From positions 62,001 to 126,000 of the forward strand of contig NZ_ANAC01000013.1 in the NCBI RefSeq assembly GCF_000341225.1: 64,000 bases of DNA. The letters are read 5' to 3'. Position 1 is the stretch's first letter. Every line of letters begins with the position of its first letter. Origin of the DNA: Nocardiopsis alba DSM 43377 (lineage in GTDB: Bacteria; Actinomycetota; Actinomycetes; Streptosporangiales; Streptosporangiaceae). Under the pieces are notes generated by a model. It saw nothing but the letters and a program-made list of their open reading frames with translations, did no database searches and was not told the DNA's origin. Position numbers and translations under genes: made by a program. Below, one piece after another: positions 52,072 to 59,281 of the stretch.

Positions 52072-53280
52072 GTGCTCTCCACCGAGTCCGCGGCCACGAT
52101 CCGCGCCACCATCCCCGTCGTCGCCCAGGAACTGGACGCGATCACCTCCCGCTTCTACGACACGATGCTCGGCGACCGCCCCGAGCTCCTCGACGGCCTC
52201 TTCAACCGGGGCAACCAGGCGAGCGGTGAGCAGCGCCGGGCCCTGGCCGGGTCCATCGCGGCCTTCGCCACCGCCCTGATCGACCACCCCGACGAACGCC
52301 CGGACGCCCTCCTGTCCCGTATCGCGCACAAGCACGTCTCCCTCGGAGTGACCGAGGACCAGTACGTGGTCGTGCACAAGTACCTCTTCGAAGCGATCGC
52401 CCACACCCTCGGCGAGGCCGCCACCCCCGACGTCGTCGCCGCGTGGGACGAGGTCTACTGGCTCATGGCCGGGGCCCTCATCGCCCTGGAAGCGCGCCTG
52501 TACGCCGAATCCGGGCACACCGGTCGCGACGTATGGCGCCCCTGGACGGTGACCGAACGCCGCGAACAGACCCCCGACGCGGTCTCCCTCACCCTGGAGC
52601 CGGGGGACGAAGGGCCGGCCCCCGACCTCCTGCCCGGCCAGTACGTCAGCGTGCGGGCGCTCATGCCCGACGGCGTCCACCAGGCCCGCCAGTACTCCGT
52701 CTCCGGATGGAACGGGGAGCGCCGCCGGATCACCGTCAAGCGTCTGCGCGCCGGGGAACGGAGCCCCTCCGGCGAGGTCTCCACCCTGCTGCACGCCACC
52801 GCCGCCCCCGGGGACACCCTCATGGTCTCCGCGCCGGCGGGCGACGTCACCCCGGCCGACGGCGACCATCCCCTGGTGCTGATCTCCGCCGGGATCGGCT
52901 GCACCCCCATGGTGGCGATCCTGAACCACCTGGCCGAACGGGGCGCCGAGCGCCGCGTCGTGGTCCTGCACGCCGACCGCTCACCCCTCGATCACGCCCA
53001 TCGTGAGGAGATCGCCGAACTGATCGACCGTCTGCTCGGGGCCGAGGGGCACACCTGGTACGAACGGGACCACCGGGACGCGGCCGTCGACGGCGTCGAG
53101 GTACACCCCGGAACCCTCGACCTGGACCCGATCGAGATCCCCGAGACGGCCGAGGTCTACATGTGCGGCCCACTGCCGTTCATGCGCGAGGTCCGGGCGG
53201 GCCTGCTCCGGGGAGGCCTCCCCGCCCGTCGGGTCCACTACGAGGTCTTCGGCCCCGACCTCTGGCTCGGCGAGGGGTGA
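52072..53280 (+). CDS. hmp: Flavohemoglobin, nitric oxide dioxygenase
   Basis: Converts NO plus O2 to nitrate using NAD(P)H. 402 aa. Globin domain 1-145 with Tyr29 (B10), Gln49 (E7) and proximal His88 in AHKHVS. The FAD domain has RQYSVS, the NAD domain AGIGCTPMVAIL and VYMCGPLPFM; it ends with VHYEVFGP. TAGGAGGAAGC precedes GTG 52072. The NsrR operator lies upstream, and the repressor gene is next door, so NO-induced expression is expected. Confidence 0.95.
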   Translation: MLSTESAATIRATIPVVAQELDAITSRFYDTMLGDRPELLDGLFNRGNQASGEQRRALAGSIAAFATALIDHPDERPDALLSRIAHKHVSLGVTEDQYVVVHKYLFEAIAHTLGEAATPDVVAAWDEVYWLMAGALIALEARLYAESGHTGRDVWRPWTVTERREQTPDAVSLTLEPGDEGPAPDLLPGQYVSVRALMPDGVHQARQYSVSGWNGERRRITVKRLRAGERSPSGEVSTLLHATAAPGDTLMVSAPAGDVTPADGDHPLVLISAGIGCTPMVAILNHLAERGAERRVVVLHADRSPLDHAHREEIAELIDRLLGAEGHTWYERDHRDAAVDGVEVHPGTLDLDPIEIPETAEVYMCGPLPFMREVRAGLLRGGLPARRVHYEVFGPDLWLGEG

Positions 53281-53412
53281 GCGCGGGGGCGGCCCCGCAG
53301 CGGGGCCGCCCGATCCGTCGCCTCCGGGAATGGCCGACTTCGGTCGGGAACGGTACGGAACCGAGCCCCGACACTCGACCGGGCGCTCCCCGTTCCGGGC
53401 ATACTGACCTCT

Positions 53413-56280
53413 ATGTCCCCCTCCGAGAGCTCGGTCTTCGTGGGCCGCGCACGCCACCTGGACCATCTCCTCACCGACGCCCGGCGGGCCCTGTCGGGGG
53501 AGACCCGGACGACCCTGCTGTGCGGGGACGCCGGGATCGGCAAGTCACGGCTGCTCACCGAGTACCTGGAGTGCACCCCCGTGGAGCGGACCGCTCTGGG
53601 GGCCTGCCTGGAGCTGGGGACGGAGGGCATCGCCTACGCCCCCTTCACCGCCCTGGTCCGCGCCCTGTCACGCGGTGGCGAACGGCCCTTCGACGACGTG
53701 GGGCTGGCCGGTCTGCTCCCGGGTGAGGCCGGGGGAGACGGTCTCCCCTCGACGGACGACAACGGGCGGGCCCGGCTGTTCGAGGCGGTGCTGACCCTCC
53801 TGGAGGAGCGTGCCCGCCCCGGCGGACTCGGTCTGGTGGTGGAGGACCTGCACTGGTCCGACGCCTCCACCCGCGACCTGCTGGTCTTCCTGCTGCGCAA
53901 CCTGCACACCGTTCCGGTCCACCTCGTGGTCTCGGTGCGCGTCGACGACCTGCACCGCACCCATCCGCTGCGGCCCCTCCTGCCCGAGCTGGAGCGGCTG
54001 CCCCGAGTGTCCCGACTGGACCTGGGTCCGCTCTCCCGGGAGGAGGTCGCGGAACAGGCCGCCGCGCTGGGCGGATCCCCGCTCAGCGGCACCGACCTGG
54101 ACCTGATCCACGAGCGCAGCGGCGGCAACCCCCTGTTCGTCGAGTCCTTCGTGGGCGTCGCCGACGGGGCCGGGGTCCCCGACGGGCCGCGCGAACTCCT
54201 CATGCGCCGGGTCGAGCCCCTTCCCGACACCACCCGCGAGGTCCTGGGGCTGGCCTCGGTCGCCGGAGACCGGGTCGACCACGCCCTCCTCGCGGCGGTG
54301 GCCGAACGCTCCGGGATCGGCGAGGACGAGCTGGACGAGGCCCTGCGTCCGGCGGTCGACGCCCGGGTGCTCACCGCGACCGACACCGGCTACGTGTTCC
54401 GGCACGCCCTGCTGGCGGAGGCGGTCGAGGGCGACCTGCTGCCCGGGCGGCGGATCCGCGCGCACCGCCGCTACGCCGAGGCACTGGAGGCGGGGGTCCC
54501 CGGGCTGTCCGGCGCCACGACCGCCTTCCACCTGGCCCACCACGCCTACGCGGCGCACGACCATCCACGCGCCCTCGTCGCCTCCTGGGAGGCGGCCGGA
54601 CGGGCGCTCGTCTCGGCGGCCCACCCCGAACACCTCGATCTGCTCGAACGGGTCCTGGAACTGTGGGAATCGGTGCCCGACGCCGCCGAACGGCTCTCCC
54701 TGCCCCGCAGCGGGGTCCTGCTGCGGGGCTGCCTGGCCGCGCAGGTCACCGGTGACCTGCGCCGCGCCGTCGACCACGCCACCGAGGGGCTCGCCGACCT
54801 CGACCCGGAGACCGACCTCGAGACGTCCGCCCGTCTGCTGGTGGCGCGGGCCCGCGCCTACAAGGACCTGGGCCGTACCGCGGCCCTGGACGACCTGCGG
54901 GCCGCCGCCCGGCTCCTGCCGGAGGGCCACGTCGAACAGGCCGCCATCACCGCCGCCACCGCCTCGGTGCTGATGCTCCAGGGGTTCGAGACGGAGGCGG
55001 AGGAGTCCGCGCGGTCCGCCGTCCGCCTGGCCCGGTCGGTCGGCGATCGGGCGAGCGAGGCCGACGCCCTCGTCACCCTGGGCACCCTGCTGGAGGCGGT
55101 TGACTCGAACGAGCCGGAGGAGTTGCTCCGCGAGGGGATCGGGATCGCCCGGGAGACGGGTGAGGTCCAAGTGGAGCTGCGCGGACTCAACAACCTGGCG
55201 AGCAACATGCATCGGCGTCTGGAGATCGAGCGCGGCCTGGAACTGTCGTGGGAGATCCTGGAGCGCTGCGCCGAGCTCGGGATCCTGCGCAGTCAGGGCG
55301 GCGGTTACGCCAACGGGGTCGCCCTCTACCTGATCTCCCTGGGCCGGGTCGAGGAGGCCGAGCGGGTGTTGGCCGACCATCCCGCCGATGAGGACCTCAT
55401 CGCCGCCCGCCGACAGGGGCTCATGATCCGGATCCACATGGCGCGGGGCGATTGGGAGGGCGTCGAGAGGGCCTTGGCCACGTTCGTCCGTCTGCTGCCC
55501 CGCGACCGCAGTTCGGCGATGGAGTACCTCACCCACTACCACGGCCGGATGCTCCTGCTGGTGAACGGCCCGGAGCCCCGACCGGCCGAGGCCGCGCGCC
55601 TGTCCTTCGAGGGTGAGGAGGACATCGGGCTCATCGGCAACACCCGCCACGCCTACCACGACCTGTTCGTATGGGCCGAACTGGTCGACCTCCTGCGGAA
55701 CCGCGCCGACCCCGGGGACACCGAGCTCGCGGAGAGGCTGGCCGGGTTGTTGCTGGAGGTGTTGGAACGCGAGGACCGACCGACCACGCCGGCGGCCCGG
55801 CTCGGACGGCACCTGGCCCTCGGATGGTTGGAGACCGACCCGGCCACGGCGCTCGAACACTGGGAACGGGCCCTGCCCCTGGCGGAGCGGGCCGACGTCA
55901 TCACCCGGATGGACGCCTGGTCAGGGGCCTTCCGCGATCTGCTCGCCCTGGGACGGAGGGACCGGGCGCGGGAGATGCTGGAGCGCGTCGAGGGACTGCA
56001 CGGGCGCACCGAGCTCGGTCTTCCCGGGCGGATCGAGCGGATGCGGGCCGCCCTGACCGCCTCCGCTCCGGAACGCGCGGTTCCGCCGGCCGGGTTGACG
56101 TCGCGTGAGGTGGAGGTGCTGGTGGAGGTGGCCCGGGGGCTGAGCAACCGTGAGGTGGGGGAGGCGTTGTTCATCTCGCCCAAGACGGTGAGCGTGCACG
56201 TCACGAACCTGATGGCCAAGTTGGGCGTGGACAACCGGACGGCGGCGGCCGCCAAGGCCCGCGAACTCGGGCTCGGGTGA
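53413..56280 (+). CDS. LAL-type giant LuxR regulator 1 (AAA ATPase plus LuxR HTH)
   Basis: 955 aa. N-terminal AAA/ATPase: Walker A LLCGDAGIGKSRLL (about K44) and Walker B GLVVEDLHWSDASTRDLLVFLL. A long helical TPR-like middle region follows. The C-terminal LuxR HTH at about 895-950 is LTSREVEVLVEVARGLSNREVGEALFISPKTVSVHVTNLMAKLGVDNRTAAAA. LAL regulators activate secondary metabolism or sugar genes; the target here is unknown. ATG 53413. It stands alone, convergent to glnA2, and has a paralogue at 59.3-62.2 kb in the opposite direction. Confidence 0.93.
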   Translation: MSPSESSVFVGRARHLDHLLTDARRALSGETRTTLLCGDAGIGKSRLLTEYLECTPVERTALGACLELGTEGIAYAPFTALVRALSRGGERPFDDVGLAGLLPGEAGGDGLPSTDDNGRARLFEAVLTLLEERARPGGLGLVVEDLHWSDASTRDLLVFLLRNLHTVPVHLVVSVRVDDLHRTHPLRPLLPELERLPRVSRLDLGPLSREEVAEQAAALGGSPLSGTDLDLIHERSGGNPLFVESFVGVADGAGVPDGPRELLMRRVEPLPDTTREVLGLASVAGDRVDHALLAAVAERSGIGEDELDEALRPAVDARVLTATDTGYVFRHALLAEAVEGDLLPGRRIRAHRRYAEALEAGVPGLSGATTAFHLAHHAYAAHDHPRALVASWEAAGRALVSAAHPEHLDLLERVLELWESVPDAAERLSLPRSGVLLRGCLAAQVTGDLRRAVDHATEGLADLDPETDLETSARLLVARARAYKDLGRTAALDDLRAAARLLPEGHVEQAAITAATASVLMLQGFETEAEESARSAVRLARSVGDRASEADALVTLGTLLEAVDSNEPEELLREGIGIARETGEVQVELRGLNNLASNMHRRLEIERGLELSWEILERCAELGILRSQGGGYANGVALYLISLGRVEEAERVLADHPADEDLIAARRQGLMIRIHMARGDWEGVERALATFVRLLPRDRSSAMEYLTHYHGRMLLLVNGPEPRPAEAARLSFEGEEDIGLIGNTRHAYHDLFVWAELVDLLRNRADPGDTELAERLAGLLLEVLEREDRPTTPAARLGRHLALGWLETDPATALEHWERALPLAERADVITRMDAWSGAFRDLLALGRRDRAREMLERVEGLHGRTELGLPGRIERMRAALTASAPERAVPPAGLTSREVEVLVEVARGLSNREVGEALFISPKTVSVHVTNLMAKLGVDNRTAAAAKARELGLG

Positions 56281-56289
56281 AAACACGGC

Positions 56290-56323
56290 CGAGGCCCCGC
56301 CGAACGGGTTCGACGGGGCCTCG
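56290..56323. terminator. Bidirectional stem-loop between LAL 1 and glnA2
   Basis: CGAGGCCCCG (56290-56299) pairs with CGGGGCCTCG (56314-56323) in the 53-bp gap between convergent stops. Confidence 0.75.
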
Positions 56324-56333
56324 AAGACCGACC

Positions 56334-57695
56334 TCAGAGGGTGGGCAGGTAGCGCTGTAGCTCGTAGGGCGTCACCTGGCGGCGGTAGGAGTTCCACTCC
56401 GCCTTCTTGTTACGCAGGAAGAAGTCGAACACGTGCTCGCCGAGGGTCTCGGCCACGAGCTCGCTGTTCTCCATCAGGCGCAGGGCCTCGTCCAGGCTCT
56501 GCGGGAGCGGCCTGATCCCCAGCGCCCTGCGCTCGGCGTCGGTCAACGCCCACACGTCGTCCTCGGCGCCCGGGGGTAGCTCGTACCCCTCCTCGATGCC
56601 CTTCAGCCCGGCGGCCAGGATCACCGAGTAGGCCAGGTAGGGGTTGGTGGCGCTGTCCAGCGAACGGATCTCGATCCGGCTGGAGTTGGACTTGCCCGGC
56701 TTGTACATGGGCACCCGGACCAGGGCGGACCGGTTGTTGTGCCCCCAGCAGATGTAGGCGGGCGCCTCGCCGCCCATGCCGGCGGAGGCCGCCGGGTCGT
56801 CCCACAGCCGCTTGTAGGAGTTCACCCACTGGTTGGTGACGGCGGCGATCTCGTCGGCGTGTCGCAGCAGTCCGGCTATGAACCCGCGCCCCACCTTGGA
56901 GAGCTGGTACTCGGCGCCGGGCTCGTAGAAGGCGTTGCGGTCGCCTTCGAACAGGGACAGGTGGGTGTGCATGCCCGAGCCGGGGTACTCGGTGAAGGGC
57001 TTGGGCATGAAGGTCGCGTACACGCCCTGCTCCATCGCGACCTCCTTCATGACCAGTCGGAAGGTCATGATGTTGTCGGCGGTGGTCAGCGCGTCGGCGT
57101 AGCGCAGGTCGATCTCCTGCTGGCCGGGGCCGCCCTCGTGGTGGCTGAACTCCACCGAGATGCCCATGGCCTCCAGCATGTTGATCGCGTTGCGACGGAA
57201 GTCGTGGGCGCTGTTGTGCGGTGTGTGGTCGAAGTAGCCGCCCGAGTCGTTCGGTTCGGGGAACTCCCCGTGCTCGGGGAACTTCTTGAGCAGGTAGAAC
57301 TCGATCTCGGGGTGCGTGTAGAAGGTGAAGCCCAGATCGGAGGCCTTGCCGAGCTGACGCTTGAGCACGTGGCGCGGGTCGGCCGGCGAGGGCGAACCGT
57401 CGGGCATGAGGATGTCGCAGTACATGCGAGCGGTGCCGTGCGGTTCGTTGCGCCAGGGGAGCACCTGGAAGGTGCCGGGGTCGGGTTGGGCGAGCATGTC
57501 GGCCTCGTAGACCCGGGCGAACCCCTCGATCGCGGACCCGTCGAAACCGATGCCCTCGGAGAAGGCGGCCTCCAGTTCGGCCGGTGCCACCGCCACGGAC
57601 TTGAGGTACCCGAGCACGTCGGTGAACCACAGCCGCACGAACCGGATGTCGCGCTCCTCCAGCGTGCGGAGCACGAATTCCTGCTGTCGATTCAC
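56334..57695 (-). CDS. glnA2: GlnA2-type glutamine synthetase
   Basis: 453 aa, type I glutamine synthetase fold. The N-terminus NRQQEFVLRTLEERDIRFVRLWFTDVLGYLKSVAVAPAELEAAF and the absence of the adenylylated-Tyr GSI-beta region match actinobacterial GlnA2. IEGFARVYEADML, PEIEFYLLKKFP, EFSHHEGGPGQQEIDLRYADAL, MPKPFTEYPGSGMHTHLSL and NRSALVRVPMYKPGKSNSSRIEIRS form the active site. GTG 57695 has GAGGAAGG upstream. In Streptomyces GlnA2 has been linked to gamma-glutamyl-polyamine formation, so glutamine may not be the product. Confidence 0.94.
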   Translation of the reverse strand: MNRQQEFVLRTLEERDIRFVRLWFTDVLGYLKSVAVAPAELEAAFSEGIGFDGSAIEGFARVYEADMLAQPDPGTFQVLPWRNEPHGTARMYCDILMPDGSPSPADPRHVLKRQLGKASDLGFTFYTHPEIEFYLLKKFPEHGEFPEPNDSGGYFDHTPHNSAHDFRRNAINMLEAMGISVEFSHHEGGPGQQEIDLRYADALTTADNIMTFRLVMKEVAMEQGVYATFMPKPFTEYPGSGMHTHLSLFEGDRNAFYEPGAEYQLSKVGRGFIAGLLRHADEIAAVTNQWVNSYKRLWDDPAASAGMGGEAPAYICWGHNNRSALVRVPMYKPGKSNSSRIEIRSLDSATNPYLAYSVILAAGLKGIEEGYELPPGAEDDVWALTDAERRALGIRPLPQSLDEALRLMENSELVAETLGEHVFDFFLRNKKAEWNSYRRQVTPYELQRYLPTL

Positions 57696-57942
57696 GATCA
57701 ACCTTCCTCGATGCCGGTCGGCCCCGGTTCCGGTCCGTCGACCTTGGAGCCCTACCGGACACGTCGTCCGGAACCAGTCTGCCGTGCGGATGTTTCCGGG
57801 GTGTTTCCCGAGCGTCCTGCCCGGTCCGTCCCCCCGCACACGCATTATGACCGTTGATCGAGGGCTCGCGGACCACACCGTGCCGAGGGCGTCCTCGGGG
57901 GCGGTGCGCGGTCCGCGAGCCGGTGGGGCGGGGCCGCGCCGC

Positions 57943-58551
57943 TCAAGGCGCTTCGGGTGTGATCCGGCGGAAGAGGGTGTAGTCGGCCCCGCCCTCGAAG
58001 GTGTGGCTCTCGACCCGTGCGAAGCGCGCGGGGTCGAAGGCGGCGCCCTCGAAGAGGGGGCGCCCGTGACCCGCGACGACGGGGTAGCGCTTGATCATGA
58101 GTTCGTCGATCTCGGGCAGGAGGGTGCCGGCGATGCGGGGGCCACCGACGACGCAGATGCCCAGGGGGCCGTCCTCTCGCTTGAGTTCGCGAACGGTCTC
58201 CAGGGGGTCGCCGGCCACGATGGTGACGTTGGGATCGATGTCGGTGGGCAGGGAACGGGAGAAGACGTATTCGCGCATGTGGTTGTAGGGGCTGGTGATG
58301 CCCTCGTCGAGGGCGATCCGATAGGAGCCGCGGCCCTGGAGCATGGTGTCGAAGTGCTTGTTGGGCACGTCCAGACCGAGGTGGACGCGTGCGGCGGTGG
58401 GCAGGAGTTCGGGGTACTCCTCGACGTGGAAACGTCCGTTGTCCCCGAGGTCGCCGCCGGGGTCGGGCGCCTCGTAGAAGTCGTAGGAGCCGTCGGGCCC
58501 GCAGGCGTAGCCGTCGATCGAGACCGCGACGAAGTAGGTGAGGGTTCGCAT
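57943..58551 (-). CDS. RibD C-terminal/dihydrofolate-reductase-like protein
   Basis: 202 aa, DHFR-fold reductase domain: RTLTYFVAVSIDGYACGPDG, PNKHFDTMLQGRGSYRIALD, GICVVGGPRIAGTLLPEIDELMIKRYPVVAGHGRPLFEG. It belongs to the RibD_C family of small NADPH-binding proteins of mostly unknown activity; a role in folate metabolism is not implied. AAGGAGATGT precedes ATG 58551. It is divergent from a TetR gene with a nested operator between them, so its expression is probably controlled by that TetR protein. Confidence 0.88.
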   Translation of the reverse strand: MRTLTYFVAVSIDGYACGPDGSYDFYEAPDPGGDLGDNGRFHVEEYPELLPTAARVHLGLDVPNKHFDTMLQGRGSYRIALDEGITSPYNHMREYVFSRSLPTDIDPNVTIVAGDPLETVRELKREDGPLGICVVGGPRIAGTLLPEIDELMIKRYPVVAGHGRPLFEGAAFDPARFARVESHTFEGGADYTLFRRITPEAP

Positions 58552-58591
58552 ACATCTCCTTGAGAGAAAGGGGTACTTCCGCGGCCGGTTG

Positions 58592-58639
58592 ACCACTATG
58601 GTTGAAGTACTACGGATAAAGTACTCCATGCATAGTGGT
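58592..58639. promoter_or_regulatory. Nested 48-bp dyad operator between DHFR-like and TetR genes
   Basis: Outer arms ACCACTATG (58592-58600) and CATAGTGGT (58631-58639) are perfect complements. Inside, at equal 5-bp distances, lie two AGTACT palindromes (58606-58611 and 58620-58625) around an 8-bp centre. It is AT-rich and ends 35 bp before the TetR start and 40 bp from the DHFR-like start. Probably bound by two TetR dimers. Confidence 0.75.
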
Positions 58640-58674
58640 TTGGCAACGGAAAAGACCCGAGGAGAGGAAGAACC

Positions 58675-59280
58675 ATGGTCAGGAACCCGGAACGACGCGC
58701 CGCGCTGCTGGACGCCGCCATCGCGGCCCTCGCGGAGGAGGGCGCCCGAGGACTCACCTTCCGTGCGGTCGACACCAGGGCGGGGGTGCCCGCGGGCACC
58801 GCCTCCAACTACTTCGCCGACCGCGACGACCTGCTCGCCCAGACGAGCGTGCGCACCTACGAACGCTTCATGCCCGGACAGGCCGAGTGGGACGACGTGC
58901 TGGTCGGCCCCCGGGACCGCGCCAAGCTCGTCGAGGTCATGCGCGCCACGATCACGCGCATGGTCTCGGACCCCGAGGTCTACCTCGCCACCCTGGAACT
59001 CCAGTTGGAGGCCACCCGCCGCCCCGATCTGCGCCGTGACCTCACCGCGCGGGTCCGCGCCGACCTGGACGCCAACATCGCCTTCCACGAGGAATCGAGG
59101 ATGCCGGGCGGCCGCGACACCGTCCTGATCCTCTACCTGGCCCTGAACTGGATGGTCACCGAACACCTCACCCTGCCGGGGGTGCTGGCGCCCGAGGGCG
59201 ACCTGGACACCCTGGTCGCCCGGGTCGTGGAGGGGATCGTCCTGGACGCCCCGTCCTCCGACGGCGACGGCGCAGGGTGA
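58675..59280 (+). CDS. TetR-family regulator, divergent from the DHFR-like gene
   Basis: 201 aa. HTH domain RRAALLDAAIAALAEEGARGLTFRAVDTRAGVPAGTASNYFADRDDLLAQ at about residues 7-57. The C-terminal half is helical with a hydrophobic dimerisation helix (VLILYLALNWMVTEHL). GAGGAGAGGAAG precedes ATG 58675. It converges on the second LAL gene with 1 bp between stops. The nested dyad upstream is its likely operator, giving autoregulation and control of the DHFR-like gene. Confidence 0.9.
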   Translation: MVRNPERRAALLDAAIAALAEEGARGLTFRAVDTRAGVPAGTASNYFADRDDLLAQTSVRTYERFMPGQAEWDDVLVGPRDRAKLVEVMRATITRMVSDPEVYLATLELQLEATRRPDLRRDLTARVRADLDANIAFHEESRMPGGRDTVLILYLALNWMVTEHLTLPGVLAPEGDLDTLVARVVEGIVLDAPSSDGDGAG

Positions 59281-59281
59281 G

